In this document: piece after piece, positions 48,001 through 60,316 of the stretch | Layout of the letters: each line of letters starts with the position of its first letter | Numbering within the stretch: the first letter of the stretch is position 1 | DNA from: Oscheius onirici | Lineage: Eukaryota; Nematoda; Chromadorea; Rhabditida; Rhabditidae | Direction of reading: 5' to 3' | Length of the DNA: 64,000 nucleotides | NCBI GenBank assembly: GCA_932521025.1 | Contig: OW051473.1 | Span: 5,580,001 to 5,644,000, forward strand | The notes under the pieces: generated by a model | What the model saw: only the letters and a program-made list of their open reading frames with translations | Databases searched by the model: none | Told to the model about the DNA's origin: nothing | Made by a program: the position numbers and the translations under genes

Positions 48001-50534
48001 TAGTCTCTGCTGAAGCGGATGTTCATAATTAAAAATAAAACGTAAGGTGGGAAAGGTTAGTGGGAATGCCGGGGTAAGGTGATGGTGGCCCCGTACGCGA
48101 CCGGAAGATATACGTCTTCAATTCCCCACACAACAAAGGTCCTTGAGCAGCATTAATCATAATACCAATGACATGTCCTTACAAAAATGTTTCCTGCTGA
48201 CATCTTGAAGTGGAAGACGAGACAAAGTGGAACAGATAGGACTAAGCCCTCTCGTTGCTATGATATCGTCCAGAATATTGAAACAGGTCAGCGACCGTGA
48301 AAGCATTATTTCTGGAAAATTAATTTCCGGTGCAGACTCTCACTTTTTACTCAGCTCACATTTACCGTACTTAGGTATGTACACTTAATCCAATTAACTT
48401 TTGAGGACTTCAGAAGTTTTCGATTTCTTTGCTATATTTATGATCCTTCTTAGCATGTACGTCCCCGAAATTATCCATCAAGCTAAATGCCAAAAACCGC
48501 TCTAAGGAATCCTCTTCTCGTGATTAGAAAAGAAAGCTAGGCCAAAAATTGTGTGTCCTCAATCAAGCAAACGTTCAATCTTAATTTGTTCCTTCTTCGT
48601 TTTTAAGAGCCACAAAAACACTGCAACGCTTTTAGAAACAGATTTCACTTCATTTTCACGGATCATGTGACTCGTTGAATAGCTGTTTAACCGAAATTCG
48701 GTTCGCCATGAAATGGCTGTGGTTGACACTGGCGTGAATGAGACTAAATTAGCCAGCTTTTCCTGTCCGATGGCTCTTTCCGCCTGGGGTTTGTTAAAGT
48801 GACGATCAAACGAAACAACCGACAAAGTAACTGGAGAATAATGTTAGCATATCGGTTTGATCCTCAAGTACAGAAGTGAGCCAAAAACTTTGTATTATCT
48901 ACAACTGAGTTTGTCTGCGGTTCGGTTCAATGTTCTTAAGCTGTGCATGAATCGGGCACCCGTCAAATTTATAGTTTCCTGAATTTTAAAAAACTGCATT
49001 AATCACGACCTACACTAGGTCAACGGGCTTTCTGGCTCTGGCTATGCTCAAACGGGTGTTCAAGGTTCAACCCAAACTGAAATGGGCCAATTCATCAGTA
49101 TACCAAAGACGTCGTTGCGTACAACTTTTGAAAACAAGCATGTTAGGAAATGTTAATAAAGCATGCAAGACGCAATGTAGAAGAAAAATAGTGATAACTA
49201 TTGCTTTAACTTTTAAACCGTAAGTTACTGTAAATCCCATCAAAATTTCAGTTTTAGACAGAAAGTCAGCAACAGAAGAACTCACCACATCTAAGTATTC
49301 CATTTCGAAAACAGGTACAACAGGCTGTCTGTGTAGCTCGAAGCCGTGAGAACGAGCTCGGGGTGGGCGGGATAAAAATCTACGGATTTATTTCAGCGCG
49401 CCAGACTGCGCTGCATGAATGGAAAGACATTAGAAAACGACTTTCGGTTAAATGTTTCACGAGTTGGCCATTATCGCCAGAAGTTAAGCGGGATGTTCGT
49501 AAATTAAGGAAAAAGTGTTTTCCCTTTCCGCATTGTTTTCGCCTATGGATCAACCATTTTCGCACCAATTTAGCTTTTGATGATTACTTTATAGTTTTTA
49601 ATTTTAGTTTTGAAACTAAAATTGAACTAACCGATGCTTCAGATTTCAGTGCTTTCAGCTGGTTTATCGGAACGAGAGCTTGTTGTGGACCTTCAAGACT
49701 GACGTTTTTGCCTTTTAGCAGACCTTCTCCCTGAAATATTTTAACTGGAAAATATTTAAGAATTAAAAAAAGCAACGTTGGTGGTCCGCGCAAATACGCA
49801 AATGTTAATCCGCCTCACGAGAAAAAGATCTCTTTCGCCAAGTGGAAATTTGATACGGAATGGGTATTGATGTCACATCAAACCGGAGCCTAAAATTGCA
49901 CATATAAGGCTTACCTTCAAACTGCCCCGAGACTTTCCTTTTCGACTGTAGACCCGGAACTTGATGCCGTTTGCTTTGAACGTTTCTGAAAACACTCATA
50001 AAATTCTACCTTCTTATCACCTTCATCGATTCCCGGAAATGTGAAGGTTTCTCTATATCGCACTGCTTTGTCCGTGGCAACGTACGATGTCATCTGCTTT
50101 GGATTCTTAGATCCATCCACTATTAACCGAACCTGAATTTTTTTGCCATCTCTAGATTTCAACTGACACTTACCCCCAGTTCGTCTTCTTCTGTGCAGGC
50201 TGTGAAGCCGTATAATGAGCTAACTTTGATGATTACTGTAGTTTTCTGTTGGCTGTATTGTGCAGTTACGCTAAGATTTGCTTCTGAACATCCTAACAGT
50301 AACCCGTTTAAATGGCGTTCAGAGCTACAGGATTTCAGAGATTCCGTCTTAAAGATCTTTAAATGTTTGAGGATCATCCCTTCTCACTTCTGGATTTATC
50401 ACAATTTGCGGTCTTGGCTCATACTTCTCAAAGTCTCTATCCTCCTGTGACACATACTCATTCCGTCCAGATGAGAAAAGGAACGAAGTTTGGGGACAAC
50501 AGGATAGCAGCACCCTGTTTACGAGAGAATGCAT
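45093..50534 (-). CDS. tandem C2-domain protein, synaptotagmin/Doc2-like
   Basis: Ten exons joined in phase: 50534-50388, 50347-50174, 50132-50021, 49985-49915, 49730-49632, then after a 3.75 kb intron 45877-45752, 45713-45620, 45582-45467, 45426-45268, 45146-45093; 383 residues. C2A covers about 75-190 (LSVTAQYSQQKTTVIIKVSSL, VRLIVDGSKNP, RYRETFTFPG, IKFRVYSRKGKSRGS). C2B covers about 245-383 (LLMALCYDQDQNAITVTIEK, VKVTACVEFGQEFWRTKT, VKIEVWQAIGMLRRRILLG, AQEHWEQMVK, ISKWHTL). The HW..M and WH.L ends are typical of synaptotagmin-type C2B domains. The calcium-binding Asp loops are poorly conserved, so calcium-independent membrane or SNARE binding is likely. No transmembrane helix is seen, but further 5' exons may exist; the first exon may itself contain an intron. 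Confidence 0.82.
49600..49623. repeat. perfect 11-bp inverted repeat in intron
   Basis: Arms at 49600-49610 and 49613-49623 (AATTTTAGTTT and its complement) separated by two bases. It begins eight bases downstream of the 5' splice site of the 3.75 kb intron of the C2 gene. Confidence 0.8.
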
Positions 50535-52641
50535 TCCAGCAGAATAGATGACACTGAAAATGGATTCAACTTTGCTCGATCAAAAAGCCAAACAGATGTA
50601 ACAAGATTGAACTGAAAGACATTAATGAGCAGACCACAAAACTTTTGCGATATGGTAGAAAAGAAAAAGGTTGAGGTCAGGCTACATAAATCAAACTTCA
50701 GTAGAATGAGGAAGCTATACTTCTAAACCGAATCTGATTTGAAGGGCGCAAATCTGTTTTATTTGGATAAATGGCTAGCAGCTCTACCAACAACCCATAA
50801 GACAATGTCACGCAAGAATAGCGGTTATGGGCTAGCATGACATTCCACAGCGAATACAGGTGACGCAGAAAAAGATTTACCCTCGTTGTGAGAAAGATGT
50901 ATAGTAATTAAAAATCAGCGTTATGGTCACGAGCATGAGAGCCGAGAGTCCTCAAAGAGAAGAGGAGGAGAAGAGAAACAGGGAACAAAGGGAAATGCGA
51001 TTTGGAAGCTAAGAGGGGTAAGGTGGAACGTTCCAATCACGATGAGGGAGAGAGCTTTTCAGACTGGAACATAGCAACTGTCATGAGGTCTTTAATAGTA
51101 GATCAAGGCTGGGAGGCCAGTCGTAATGGGATGAAAAGAAGGCTTAAAGCACATGAGAAAGAAGTAGTTGTACTTTAGTGAAAAGAATAACTCTCGTCAT
51201 TCAGTAAAAGAAGTAAATGTTATGAGAACGTCTGAAGATTAGGGCTGGGAATCGTGAAGTAAAGACAATAGACGAAGAAAAGTCCTGTGACCTTGAAACA
51301 TGACAAAAGTTGAAACATGACGCGCCTTGTTCATTTTTAGAGCGAGCACGTCATCACAAATTGGGAAAGTTCTTCGCCTCAAAATAGCCGCCTGCCAAAA
51401 AAAAAGCTGAAGTCCCCAGCAACCCTTGAAATATGCATTGACTGAGGAAACTTGTGCATGCAATACGAGAGTGTTAACTCTCGAACACACCCAAACTTAT
51501 TCCTCACAATGCTGGTTCTCTCGCCCTCGTCAAGTAATGTCGTCATGGATGGAGTGCCCGAAATAGTCGCTAACCCTATTGCAACTCATCCAGCCAATCT
51601 CTACTACGTGTATATGACATGTTTTAAAAAAGTACTGATAAGAAACATGAATGAGAATAGAGGATGCCGAACATTCAAGAAAATATGGCGAGGGTGGCGC
51701 GGGAGAAGGCGATCAACAGCACTTTATCTCCAAAAATTGGATTATTCTTCGATCCAACTATAAGAAAGGGAGCACGGTTCATCATCACTCAAAATACGTC
51801 ATGTTTTCGTAAGAAGGTCTATGTAAAGAAACAATTAGGACACTTAGTCGGATTCATCGGAGCATCATTTTACAGCATATTATGAGCAGAAATCTAGTCA
51901 GAGCGAGATTTTTGGGGTATACATTTCCGCATATTTTGAGAAAATTGATAGTGTACTTTATGAACGCTACCTGGAAATTAGTGTGTTTTATATCGGGGTG
52001 TGTGTCAATGAGATTGTTGTGATTGTACCTATTAGAATACGCAGCATCTCAAGTCAATGCTTCCTGGCATGAAGGGAGAGGACGTAGTCGGCAGTAAAGA
52101 ACAACATAAAAATTGCTAACTTGTCAAACGCAAAGCTCGGCCATGAATAGAACAAAAGAAGAACATAGACGTAATTCTGACGAGGGGATACTCCAAGAAC
52201 GTTTCATAAAAACAGACGTCCTCACGGTCATTTTGTGAGACATCAAATGGCATCAGACCTTCTCAGCTATGAATGAGTAGCCAGGAACTCGTTTTGCTCG
52301 TCTGTCTCAAGCTCTGGATGTACTTTTGTAGTTCAGTGTCTAGTCGCTTTAGTCACAGCCAGAAAGGTTACATGTGACTTTTTGTAGTCGAGTTCCGGCG
52401 AACAAAAAGTTCAATAACAAGAATTGATGAGGAAAAGAAAGAACGGGCTCAATCGCATCATGACCATTATAAAAATGAAAAGCAAATAGACTCGTAGGCT
52501 TTGAGGAAATTGCACACTCTGACAGCCGGAGACTCACGTCGGTATCGTTTTCAGGTCAGCAAAGTCATGCCTTTTCCGTTATATTCAGCTTCTGGATATT
52601 AGAAAAAGACTGAAATGGTTCATTACCACATTTGATGTGTA
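50535..52641. other. gene-free interval
   Basis: About 2.1 kb. It may hold 5' exons of the C2-domain gene, but none could be joined. No repeat or RNA gene seen. Confidence 0.5.
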
Positions 52642-53730
52642 TCACAAGAGTATCAAAGACAATATAATTATTACAAGTGGATGGGGCGATGACCAGTATG
52701 AGCTGTTCCTGTTCCTCCAGCTGCTGTAGGAGGAGTACTGTAGCCGTTTTGCAATATATGAGCCACCAAATTCTCGACTGCCAAAAGGCAGGGAAAAACA
52801 GTTTTCCTGATTGCAAAAGTCTGTGGCGCAGAAACACCAGTGTTCGGTAAGGTCCAGCTAAACTTTATATATACTAAAACTTGCACGTGGTTACCTTGTC
52901 AAAATCGTGAGGAAGATATTCTCCCACGTCAGAGGGTCTGGAATGAGTGCCCAGACCCAAATGAATGTGCTGGTCGTCGGTTAAAAATTGGGAAGAACAT
53001 CCACGTCCAACGCCTGAAAGCAATTTTCCTATAATGGTAAAAACTTTTGAATTATTTTGACATATTGTGAAGACAATTTAATCTTGTTATATAAGACAAT
53101 AAAGATAGTTGAAGTGAGTATGTAAGCAAGCTACATTAAACGGACAATCTCCCCGCTTTCTTTTAGGACGTTTACTCATTTTTGACGCCTTCCATAAATT
53201 CTCAAATGATCGGCCAAGTAGTCTACAAATCCAGCTTTGCTTTTGCATGTTCACCATATCTACTTCTCGAAACACAAAAACCTCTCAATGTTTCATAAGC
53301 TGACTCTTTTCTCCCACTAAGCCAAAAAGTCTACCACACAAAAAGTTTAAAACGCAGACACTGAACATATTAAACAAACAAGAGACTTGCCTAATGTTTT
53401 GGTATATCCCGTATCCTTGTTTGTTCCATTGAGGTAGAAAACGAAGCAGGTTGAATGGCAGGAAACATGGCTATCCGGCTTGTAATCCCTGGAAACCCGT
53501 TTCAAGTTTTGTGAAAACCTTACCTATGCGTGCATTCGGGATCACTCGTTGACAGGCCGTAGTTTCTTTTCAAAAAGAAATGTCTCCATTGCTAAACGAT
53601 AGCCTTTAAAAATAAAAACAAGAAAACATACCCAAACTATGAAGTCGTTAGCACACGAGTAGCATTTGACAGCATCAGCCAGTTCCAGCAGTAAAGAGAG
53701 GACAAGGATGTCGCTTAAGACGAACCGCAT
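52642..53730 (-). CDS. GPI-anchored Ly6/uPAR protein, ODR-2-like
   Basis: Five exons (53730-53632, 53591-53524, 53488-53391, 53013-52895, 52857-52642), 199 residues. Signal peptide MRFVLSDILVLSLLLELADA, then KCYSCANDFIVWQWRHFF, DPECTH, SCHSTCFVFY, VGRGCSSQ, HWCFCATDFCNQENC: a Ly6-type three-finger set of cysteines with the terminal C.C....CN. The C-terminus is hydrophobic (PLVIIILSLILL), as expected for a GPI signal. This pattern matches the nematode ODR-2/HOT family, ODR-2 being a neuronal GPI protein needed for olfaction in C. elegans. The third intron (53390-53014) uses a GC donor with a strong GCAAGT context. The tail before the GPI signal is Ser/Tyr/Asn-rich. Confidence 0.85.
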
Positions 53731-55947
53731 AGCCTCATGACCTGCAAAATAGATGAAATTCGAGATAAAGCGTCTTCAAAAGTTGGCACTTTTAGAAAAG
53801 ACAGATGGGTTGCAAATTGAAACAAATTTAAGGATATAGAGGTAAAATGAGGAACATGTTGTGTTGTTTTCGGAAAGATATCCCTTTTTCGACGAATAAA
53901 ACAATTTCGGGGTCCGCATAACCAATACCGCTTCAAGGGTGGAGCGTGGTGGCAGCCAGCTAATGAAAGATCGGAAGCTGATTGTGTTGACATTTGAAAA
54001 GGGTGTTAATAGGGGTAAATGAGACTCAGAAATGAGAAAAGATGTACTCAGCAGCAATGGATTTTAAGCAAAGTTTGAAGGAATAAAAGAGAAAGTAACG
54101 AACACCATGTGGAAAGAATAGCCTCGGGGCACTGCGCAGCGAGCCATGAACTGCTCGTGTGGGTCATTCCAGAAGAGTGCCCACATTTCCCTACTCTGTC
54201 GGGAACACATGCTCACCTGTGCAGCTGGTCTTCTGGGATGAATTATGGCCGAAGACATAATTATGGAAAAACGCTCAAGACATGTAGTTAGAGAGGCATA
54301 AATGTGATAAATTGGCAGGACTGAAGGAGTCAAAGTGATAAAATCGCCGTTCCGATTGGGCCATAGCTCGCACACAAATCGCCTTTGAGTAGTAACCCTA
54401 TTACCACTGAGTCGCCGCCGCGCAATGCAACTTCTAATATAAATCAGATTGAGACTCCTAAGGACAGACATACACACCGGGGGCACTTTATATTTATGAG
54501 TGCGACTAGACGCATTTCTTAAAACGTGGGAAGGGATGACGAAAAACTTTATCCAATTGAGAGAAAGCGTTTTTGGGATTTGAAGAGCTCAGATGAAGAT
54601 TTCATCGTCGTGAAAGCCGATCTCTTGGCAAATAGCTTTTTGAGGGTGCTGTTGTTAATTCGGTTGTGGGAGCTCTATGCAAAAGGCCAGCACAATCAAA
54701 GGGGTGTTCTTGGCGTCGTTTAGGTAGACCGGAAACGCAATAACGCTCTCCAAAAGGGCATTCAGCGACGGCCGTGTGGCACACAAATCCTCACCAGGGC
54801 CACGGGTGCCCCCACAACAAAAACGGAGATTTAATAAACAGGTTGTGTTTCGTCGAGGCAATGGAGCTGACTTTGCTCGGAAGTGCGTAAGCTATGCAAG
54901 CCACACGAACAAAGTACATAGAGAACTTCACACGATAAATACTCTATGAATAGAATTCAAGCTGTTGATGCTTACAATTTAGCTGTGAGTTCGTGCAAAT
55001 TGTTCGCCCAGGGGGATTCTAATGAAAGCCGAGCTGAGATGTACTTGACACGCACAACGCAATCGCCACACGCAGGCCCATTACACAGAACCTATCATGC
55101 TATTAGTTCTTCGTTGTCATCGAAACCGAGGCAGGCATTTCTTGTAGGGTCCTTTTTCATGTAATAGAAAAGGAGATGTCTGTCAAGGTGTCAAATGAGC
55201 TGACATGATAGAGCATGAGGAAATTGAAGACAAAAAATTGGGCGGTCTATTCTCTTCACTTTTCTACGAGAAATGACAAATGAAACAAGAAATGTCCGAA
55301 TGGGGAGTGAAGCTTGAGCTGCATGAATTTGTTATAAGCGCTGTGACAATCGTTGAACTAGTAATGAATGAGCGATATGTATGAAGATAGACTACGGAAC
55401 GTAAGGAATTTGTGTAAGGCAGTTAAGGCATCTGAAGGAAATCACTGTGGGAAGGTTTTTCGTGTGACTCGGGAGAACCATTAGTTTCTCCATGGCGTCC
55501 TAGCTGCGCAATGAGATAAAAACTGGCAACTAGAGAGACAGAGACGTATTTTTTGCCCTATTGTGCTCGGAAGTCAGCGTTGTGTAAAGGCCGACGGGCT
55601 GTCAATAAATCCGATCAGGCCTTCCGAAAACATGTGTTCTCGACGGAACGAGCATCGACAGGTGTCCGAAGCCCTAGGCGACATAATCGTGGCAGCCGAT
55701 TATGTTTCAGGTAAGCAGGCACGAGGTCAGGGAAGAGCAGAAAATATGCTATTCGAGAGAGGCCACGCATTATGACAAATTGCAGACGGGCGCATCGCCA
55801 TCGCTCATTCCATTTATTCATAGGAATCACCGAAGATCAAAATAGCCGCCTCTCTTGTTTTGAACTTTAAAAAGAAGGCGTTCCAACAAGCTGGGAACAT
55901 TTTATTACGAGCGAGTTACATGAATTATTGCACAGCCGCATGAAATC
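53731..55947. other. gene-free interval
   Basis: About 2.2 kb between two minus-strand genes. Short ORFs on both strands lack splice context. Nothing else seen. Confidence 0.5.
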
Positions 55948-58900
55948 TTAAACAGAGCTCTCCTCCTCTTTTAGATTTCTGTTCTTCCAGTAGATACTCA
56001 CTTTATGAGAATAGTATAAAACCAGCGGCAAAAAGAGAAGGGCATGTACCGTGCCTAAAGACTAGTTTACAAGGCAAGGATCACTTCATACCTGATGAGA
56101 TCACAAGAACAATTGTCTTGAAGCATGTCTGAACCACGTAGCTATCCACAAAAGACAGACTAGAAACTCCGAGCAGAACCGAAAAGCAAGCCTGAAGGAA
56201 AAGTATCTTTAGAGAAAGTTAGCGCTCAGCAATTATTAATATTAATCTCCTTAATGTGCACGATCATTTTTACGTTTTATCATTATTCAATTCAAACGAT
56301 TTTCCAGACCAAAGTTTATACCTGTGACACAGGCCAACCAACGCTTCCCAAAGTCTTGCAGAGTCGAGCTTCTGCAGATCTGTAAAATGTCTTCAGTAGC
56401 TACTTTCAATACTCAAACTTTTTGGACTCTTCCGACCCTTCAGTCATATATGCGTATGAAACATGAGCGGCGAAATCTGAATCGCTCTTGTATTTGACAA
56501 CAACTCTCGACTCTACCAACAGAAAATCCGACACTCATCGCTATAGTAATCATAGAGGTGGCGTCGAGATTGACTTCCCAATAAGTCATAAGGCCTATTA
56601 CACCCAAGGCTATCGAAGCTGAAAATACTGGTTGTCGGCTATTACCGCCTCGTAACAACCTATATTTGCCGCAATAAATATAGAGCAGAGCGGTTGTGGA
56701 ATGAACAGTAGAGCAATGGGGACCATGACGGCTGAAATTTGATCATTTATAGAACTTTACAACAACTTACCAACTGATATAAAAAGATCTTGCATCGTCT
56801 GCGGCCACATTATATCGTACTGATCTGCAATGTTCCACAAGGGAGTGTAGGTTGTTATGTTGTAGCTGCTAACTCTCGATAAACGTCTGAATATTCATTA
56901 GAACGTTTTTTAAGATGTTAGACCTCATTTCTTCAGAACACCTGAAGATATCGATATCTTCGGAAACGTTTCGCAGTCTGGTAGCTAATCGAAAATTCAA
57001 GAGGCTGCTGTTATCGGCAGCCCAATGTACATCGTAGGCCCATTTATCGTTGGCTAATAGAAATCCGCGCAGATTTTCGAAGAACGACTGAAAATCTGTT
57101 GAACACAACTGTTGATCTTTACCTCTTCATCGGTGGTCATTTCGTCAAAACTAAAACCGAAACCAAGCTCGTCCAAGTACTTCTCAAACGCCATGTACCA
57201 GAAAGATGTGCTGTTTTTGCCTTGAGAACAGAAAGTCGTCTGAATTTTTGTGTCATATTTTGAAGTCTTCCAAACCTCGATTTCGTTCAGCGCTTTCAAA
57301 AACTGGCGTCTTTCTGAATTATTGGCCATATTTGGCGGAGACATTATAGCCACATCCATGTTCAAAAGATCCTCAGGGAACAGTGATTGTCTTGTTTCCA
57401 AAAATCGTCTCGACAATGAATCCTTCTGGACAATGTGAATTAGCTGAATGTGATCGTTTTGATATCAAGTCTGTCAACTAACATCAAATCCGACTATAAG
57501 TTGAGTGATTCCCCAGTACGTAGCTGTAACATAGGCGATATATGCCAAAAAAGCAAAAACGGACAAGTCTTTTCTCATAATGAATGGTCCATAGATATCT
57601 TCAAAGAATCGTTGGTACCACATTCTACTGTCCTGAAACGATTTTTAAGAAAAAAGATGAGCTCTTACCAATTGAACGTTAGCCACACTTTTATCATTGT
57701 TGTTGTGTTCTTCCTTTTGAACTTGTTTTTGAGAACCCGCGTTCAAAAATATCTTATAAAGTGGCTCCTTTTCTGTAAAACACATATTAAGAAAACGCTT
57801 TGATCGTACCAATTTTGTTGAAAGCAATGACATTTCTTCCAGTTACAGCATTTCTAGCCTCTTCCTCCCATCGTGCTTGCAACGACAAGAATGCGGTGAA
57901 GATAGTCACGCAGTAGATGAAAATGAAGCAAATGGCAGCACATGAGTAATAGCAAAAGTACATAACCTGTATTAGATTATGTGAGATATTTCATTGTCTT
58001 ACCGCCGGCAACGGGGCAATGGCTCCAATAATAAAAGCCAGAGAATCAGTCAGTGAGGTTATAGAGATTGATACTGCTGCATGCCTCATTGTGTTCCTCA
58101 CTCTCTGCTCAAACGGTAGCTTTCTGTCTGTATCGTGCCACGCCGCTAACATCAGAAAAGTGTCGTCGATCCCGATTGCTAAATTCTTTTCAGTATACCG
58201 TTCCTTTGATCCCTCACTTAAGCTTAAGAAGGGCATGACCGTGCACATGTCGACGAATTGAACACCAAAAAGTAAAAGCAGTCCGGTTGAGGAGATAATT
58301 GCCATTAGCGCCGAGACGACCCCAACAACCCCCATCCAGGGCTTCGATAGCACCTGAAGAACACCTCACATTAAGTGGACGCCGACCTCTCACCCAGTCA
58401 ACTAATGGAATCTTTGCGTCGGGGTTCAAGTTCAAAGCCAGTTGCAAGGATGGTGGCGCATCGACCCATTTGATAATGAAAGTGCACAGAATGGAAAAGA
58501 CGATCAAGACGGAAAAGGTGAATGAAAACCTGAATTTAAGATTGTACCAAGTTTTGGAAAAAACTAACATTGGAGTGATCCTTTTGTTCTCTTTTCCAAG
58601 CTCCAAATCGAAGGTATCGGAATGGAAATAGAAAACATCCAAAAGATATCCAGGAAACTGATTCATCTCAATTGCTTTTGCTACGGAATTTTCGTATAAC
58701 CTGAACTGTAGCATATTTAAAATCACCAATGAACGTACGATCCAAGATGATTCCATCTACTGTTTGAATTCTTCAGCTGATACAAAAGCAACCACGTAGA
58801 TGCAGATTCAATATACCCGTTTTTGTTCAGTTTTACATTTCCCAATGTTTTTGACAGATCAACGGGTTCTGTCACAAACTGAGAACGAAAATAAGGGTAT

Positions 58901-59656
58901 GTGATGTTGAAAGATGACTGAGAAAGTTTTGAAAACAATTTTTGAATGTGATTCACCTGATGCTTGTTAGCGAAAACCTTGGCTAGTAACTTTACGTGGG
59001 TATTGCTGAAACATTCGTTCTGCAATTTATCATTACTATTAACTAAAAAAATGCTAACTTGGAATGTAAGGCAGACATCGGAGTAGGAAAATGTAAGATT
59101 GTTCGGTGAAGAAAATCGACTAGCTGCAACCCAGTCAAGTATCTTAACTTTCCATTATTCTGTAACAAAATAGTGAACCTCAAGAACTTCATTTGAGTGA
59201 TCAGGTCTCAAGATGCTTCCACCATCTTTTGACTGAATTATGAGATAAAGACCCCTCCTCCGAGTAACATCTTTTCCTAGAATACGTATGTTTTGATCAT
59301 AACTGTTCAAAAACCTGGGTAAAAGTGTTCGTCATCATTTGACCAGTTTTCAATAAGTACAGCCTCTTCCCGTTTCCATTTGGCATCAAGAGGTGAGTAA
59401 AGATATCTGAGATGTCTGTTTGTCTGAACTTTGATATTCTACCTGACACCGCGAACAATTTGAAAGTCGAGGAGTATGCCACTCGACAAGATGACCGTCA
59501 AAATGGTCGGCAAAATGATGAAAGGCCAAGGATATCAATGAAAAAATTGGAGCACTCTGCACTTTGTTACCTGCAGACAATAATTGAATATTTTTCCATG
59601 GCATCTGCCCAGACTCCTTCCAAAGGAGCTGCTTTCCACCATCTTCTCCAAAACAT
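55948..59656 (-). CDS. Patched-related (PTR) sterol-sensing-domain protein, with two apparent one-base lesions
   Basis: About 21 exons from MFWRRWWKAAPLEGVW at 59656 to the stop at 55948, roughly 880 residues. First helix PWPFIILPTILTVILSSG, then an extracellular loop with YSDVC, then the sterol-sensing block VLSKPWMGVVGVVSALMAII, FVDMCTVMPFLSL, TIGIDDTFLMLAAWHDT, ITSLTDSLAFIIGA. The second half has RWEEEARNAV, PFIMRKDLSVFAFLAYIAYV, WPQTMQDLFISV, ALLFIPQPLCSIFIAA, YWEVNLDATSMITIAMSVGFSV followed by DFAAHVSYAY, and GTVHALLFLPLVL. PTR proteins act in nematode moulting, endocytosis and apical surface traffic. Two breaks in the reading: the acceptor expected near 59536 lacks AG, and the frame slips by one base near 56873. 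Either assembly errors or a decaying copy; all other exons look constrained. Confidence 0.8.
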
Positions 59657-60247
59657 TAGCTGCTGTAAAGGATTGAAGGTTAAGTCGTTCCAGTGAGCGA
59701 AAACAGAAAGGAGGTCGGCCAACTGAGAACAAAAAAACGGATTTGGATGAGGTCTTGTCTCTGGCGGCTCTGACCTCAAGTGGAACTAATTACGTATTTC
59801 TTTCGCGAAGCTGTCCAATTTTTCCCGTCTGGTCAGGTTGTCATTCCAAGACCGGTCATTTGCAGACAGAGTTCGTGTGAAAATTGCGCTAGCTAAATTA
59901 GCCGACCCGGGAATGACGTGTTATCCAGTTCAAAGGAGAGGGCAAAAAATCATATAGAAAAGAATCAGCTTTGAAAACATTTCAATAAGTGTTCGAAAAT
60001 TGACCCATTTTTCAGAAACCAGTTCTTCGACCATGACAAGAGGTCTTGAGTCAGTCTGCGCCTCCTTCAAAATCTGCACTTTCGGTTTTGCCTTCATTGT
60101 TACTGAGGCCTCTCCAAACCAAACCCGCCAAACCGGGAAGGGCAAAAAGTGTTGTCTCATCGCATTGGCACAAATCCTCACCCGAGGGCATACCACAAAA
60201 GGGTCTAAGCCTGTGGGCGAACTATAAGGTTCCGGTTTCGTTCTCGG
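59657..60247. other. divergent promoter region
   Basis: About 600 nt between the PTR gene and the Pro/Tyr-rich gene, which are divergently transcribed. A hydrophobic minus-strand ORF (60196-59930) shows no signal or family feature and is left out. Confidence 0.5.
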
Positions 60248-60255
60248 TATAAAAG
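60248..60255 (+). promoter_or_regulatory. TATA box of Pro/Tyr-rich secreted gene
   Basis: TATAAAAG 62-69 nt upstream of the ATG at 60317. Confidence 0.6.
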
Positions 60256-60316
60256 CAGAGTCATTGAGCCATGAACATCAGCAGCAGCTTCTCCAGCTTC
60301 TCAAGACATTCAGAGA

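Noticed and set aside
54109-54861. Several 60-140 codon ORFs on both strands
   Set aside because: Mutually overlapping, without splice sites in compatible phase or recognisable products.
59528-59536. ATATCCTT, matching a U12-type AT-AC 5' splice site, at the problem junction of the PTR gene
   Set aside because: The bases encode the expected YPWP residues of the first PTR helix, so they are exon sequence; the match is coincidental and the polarity is wrong for an acceptor.
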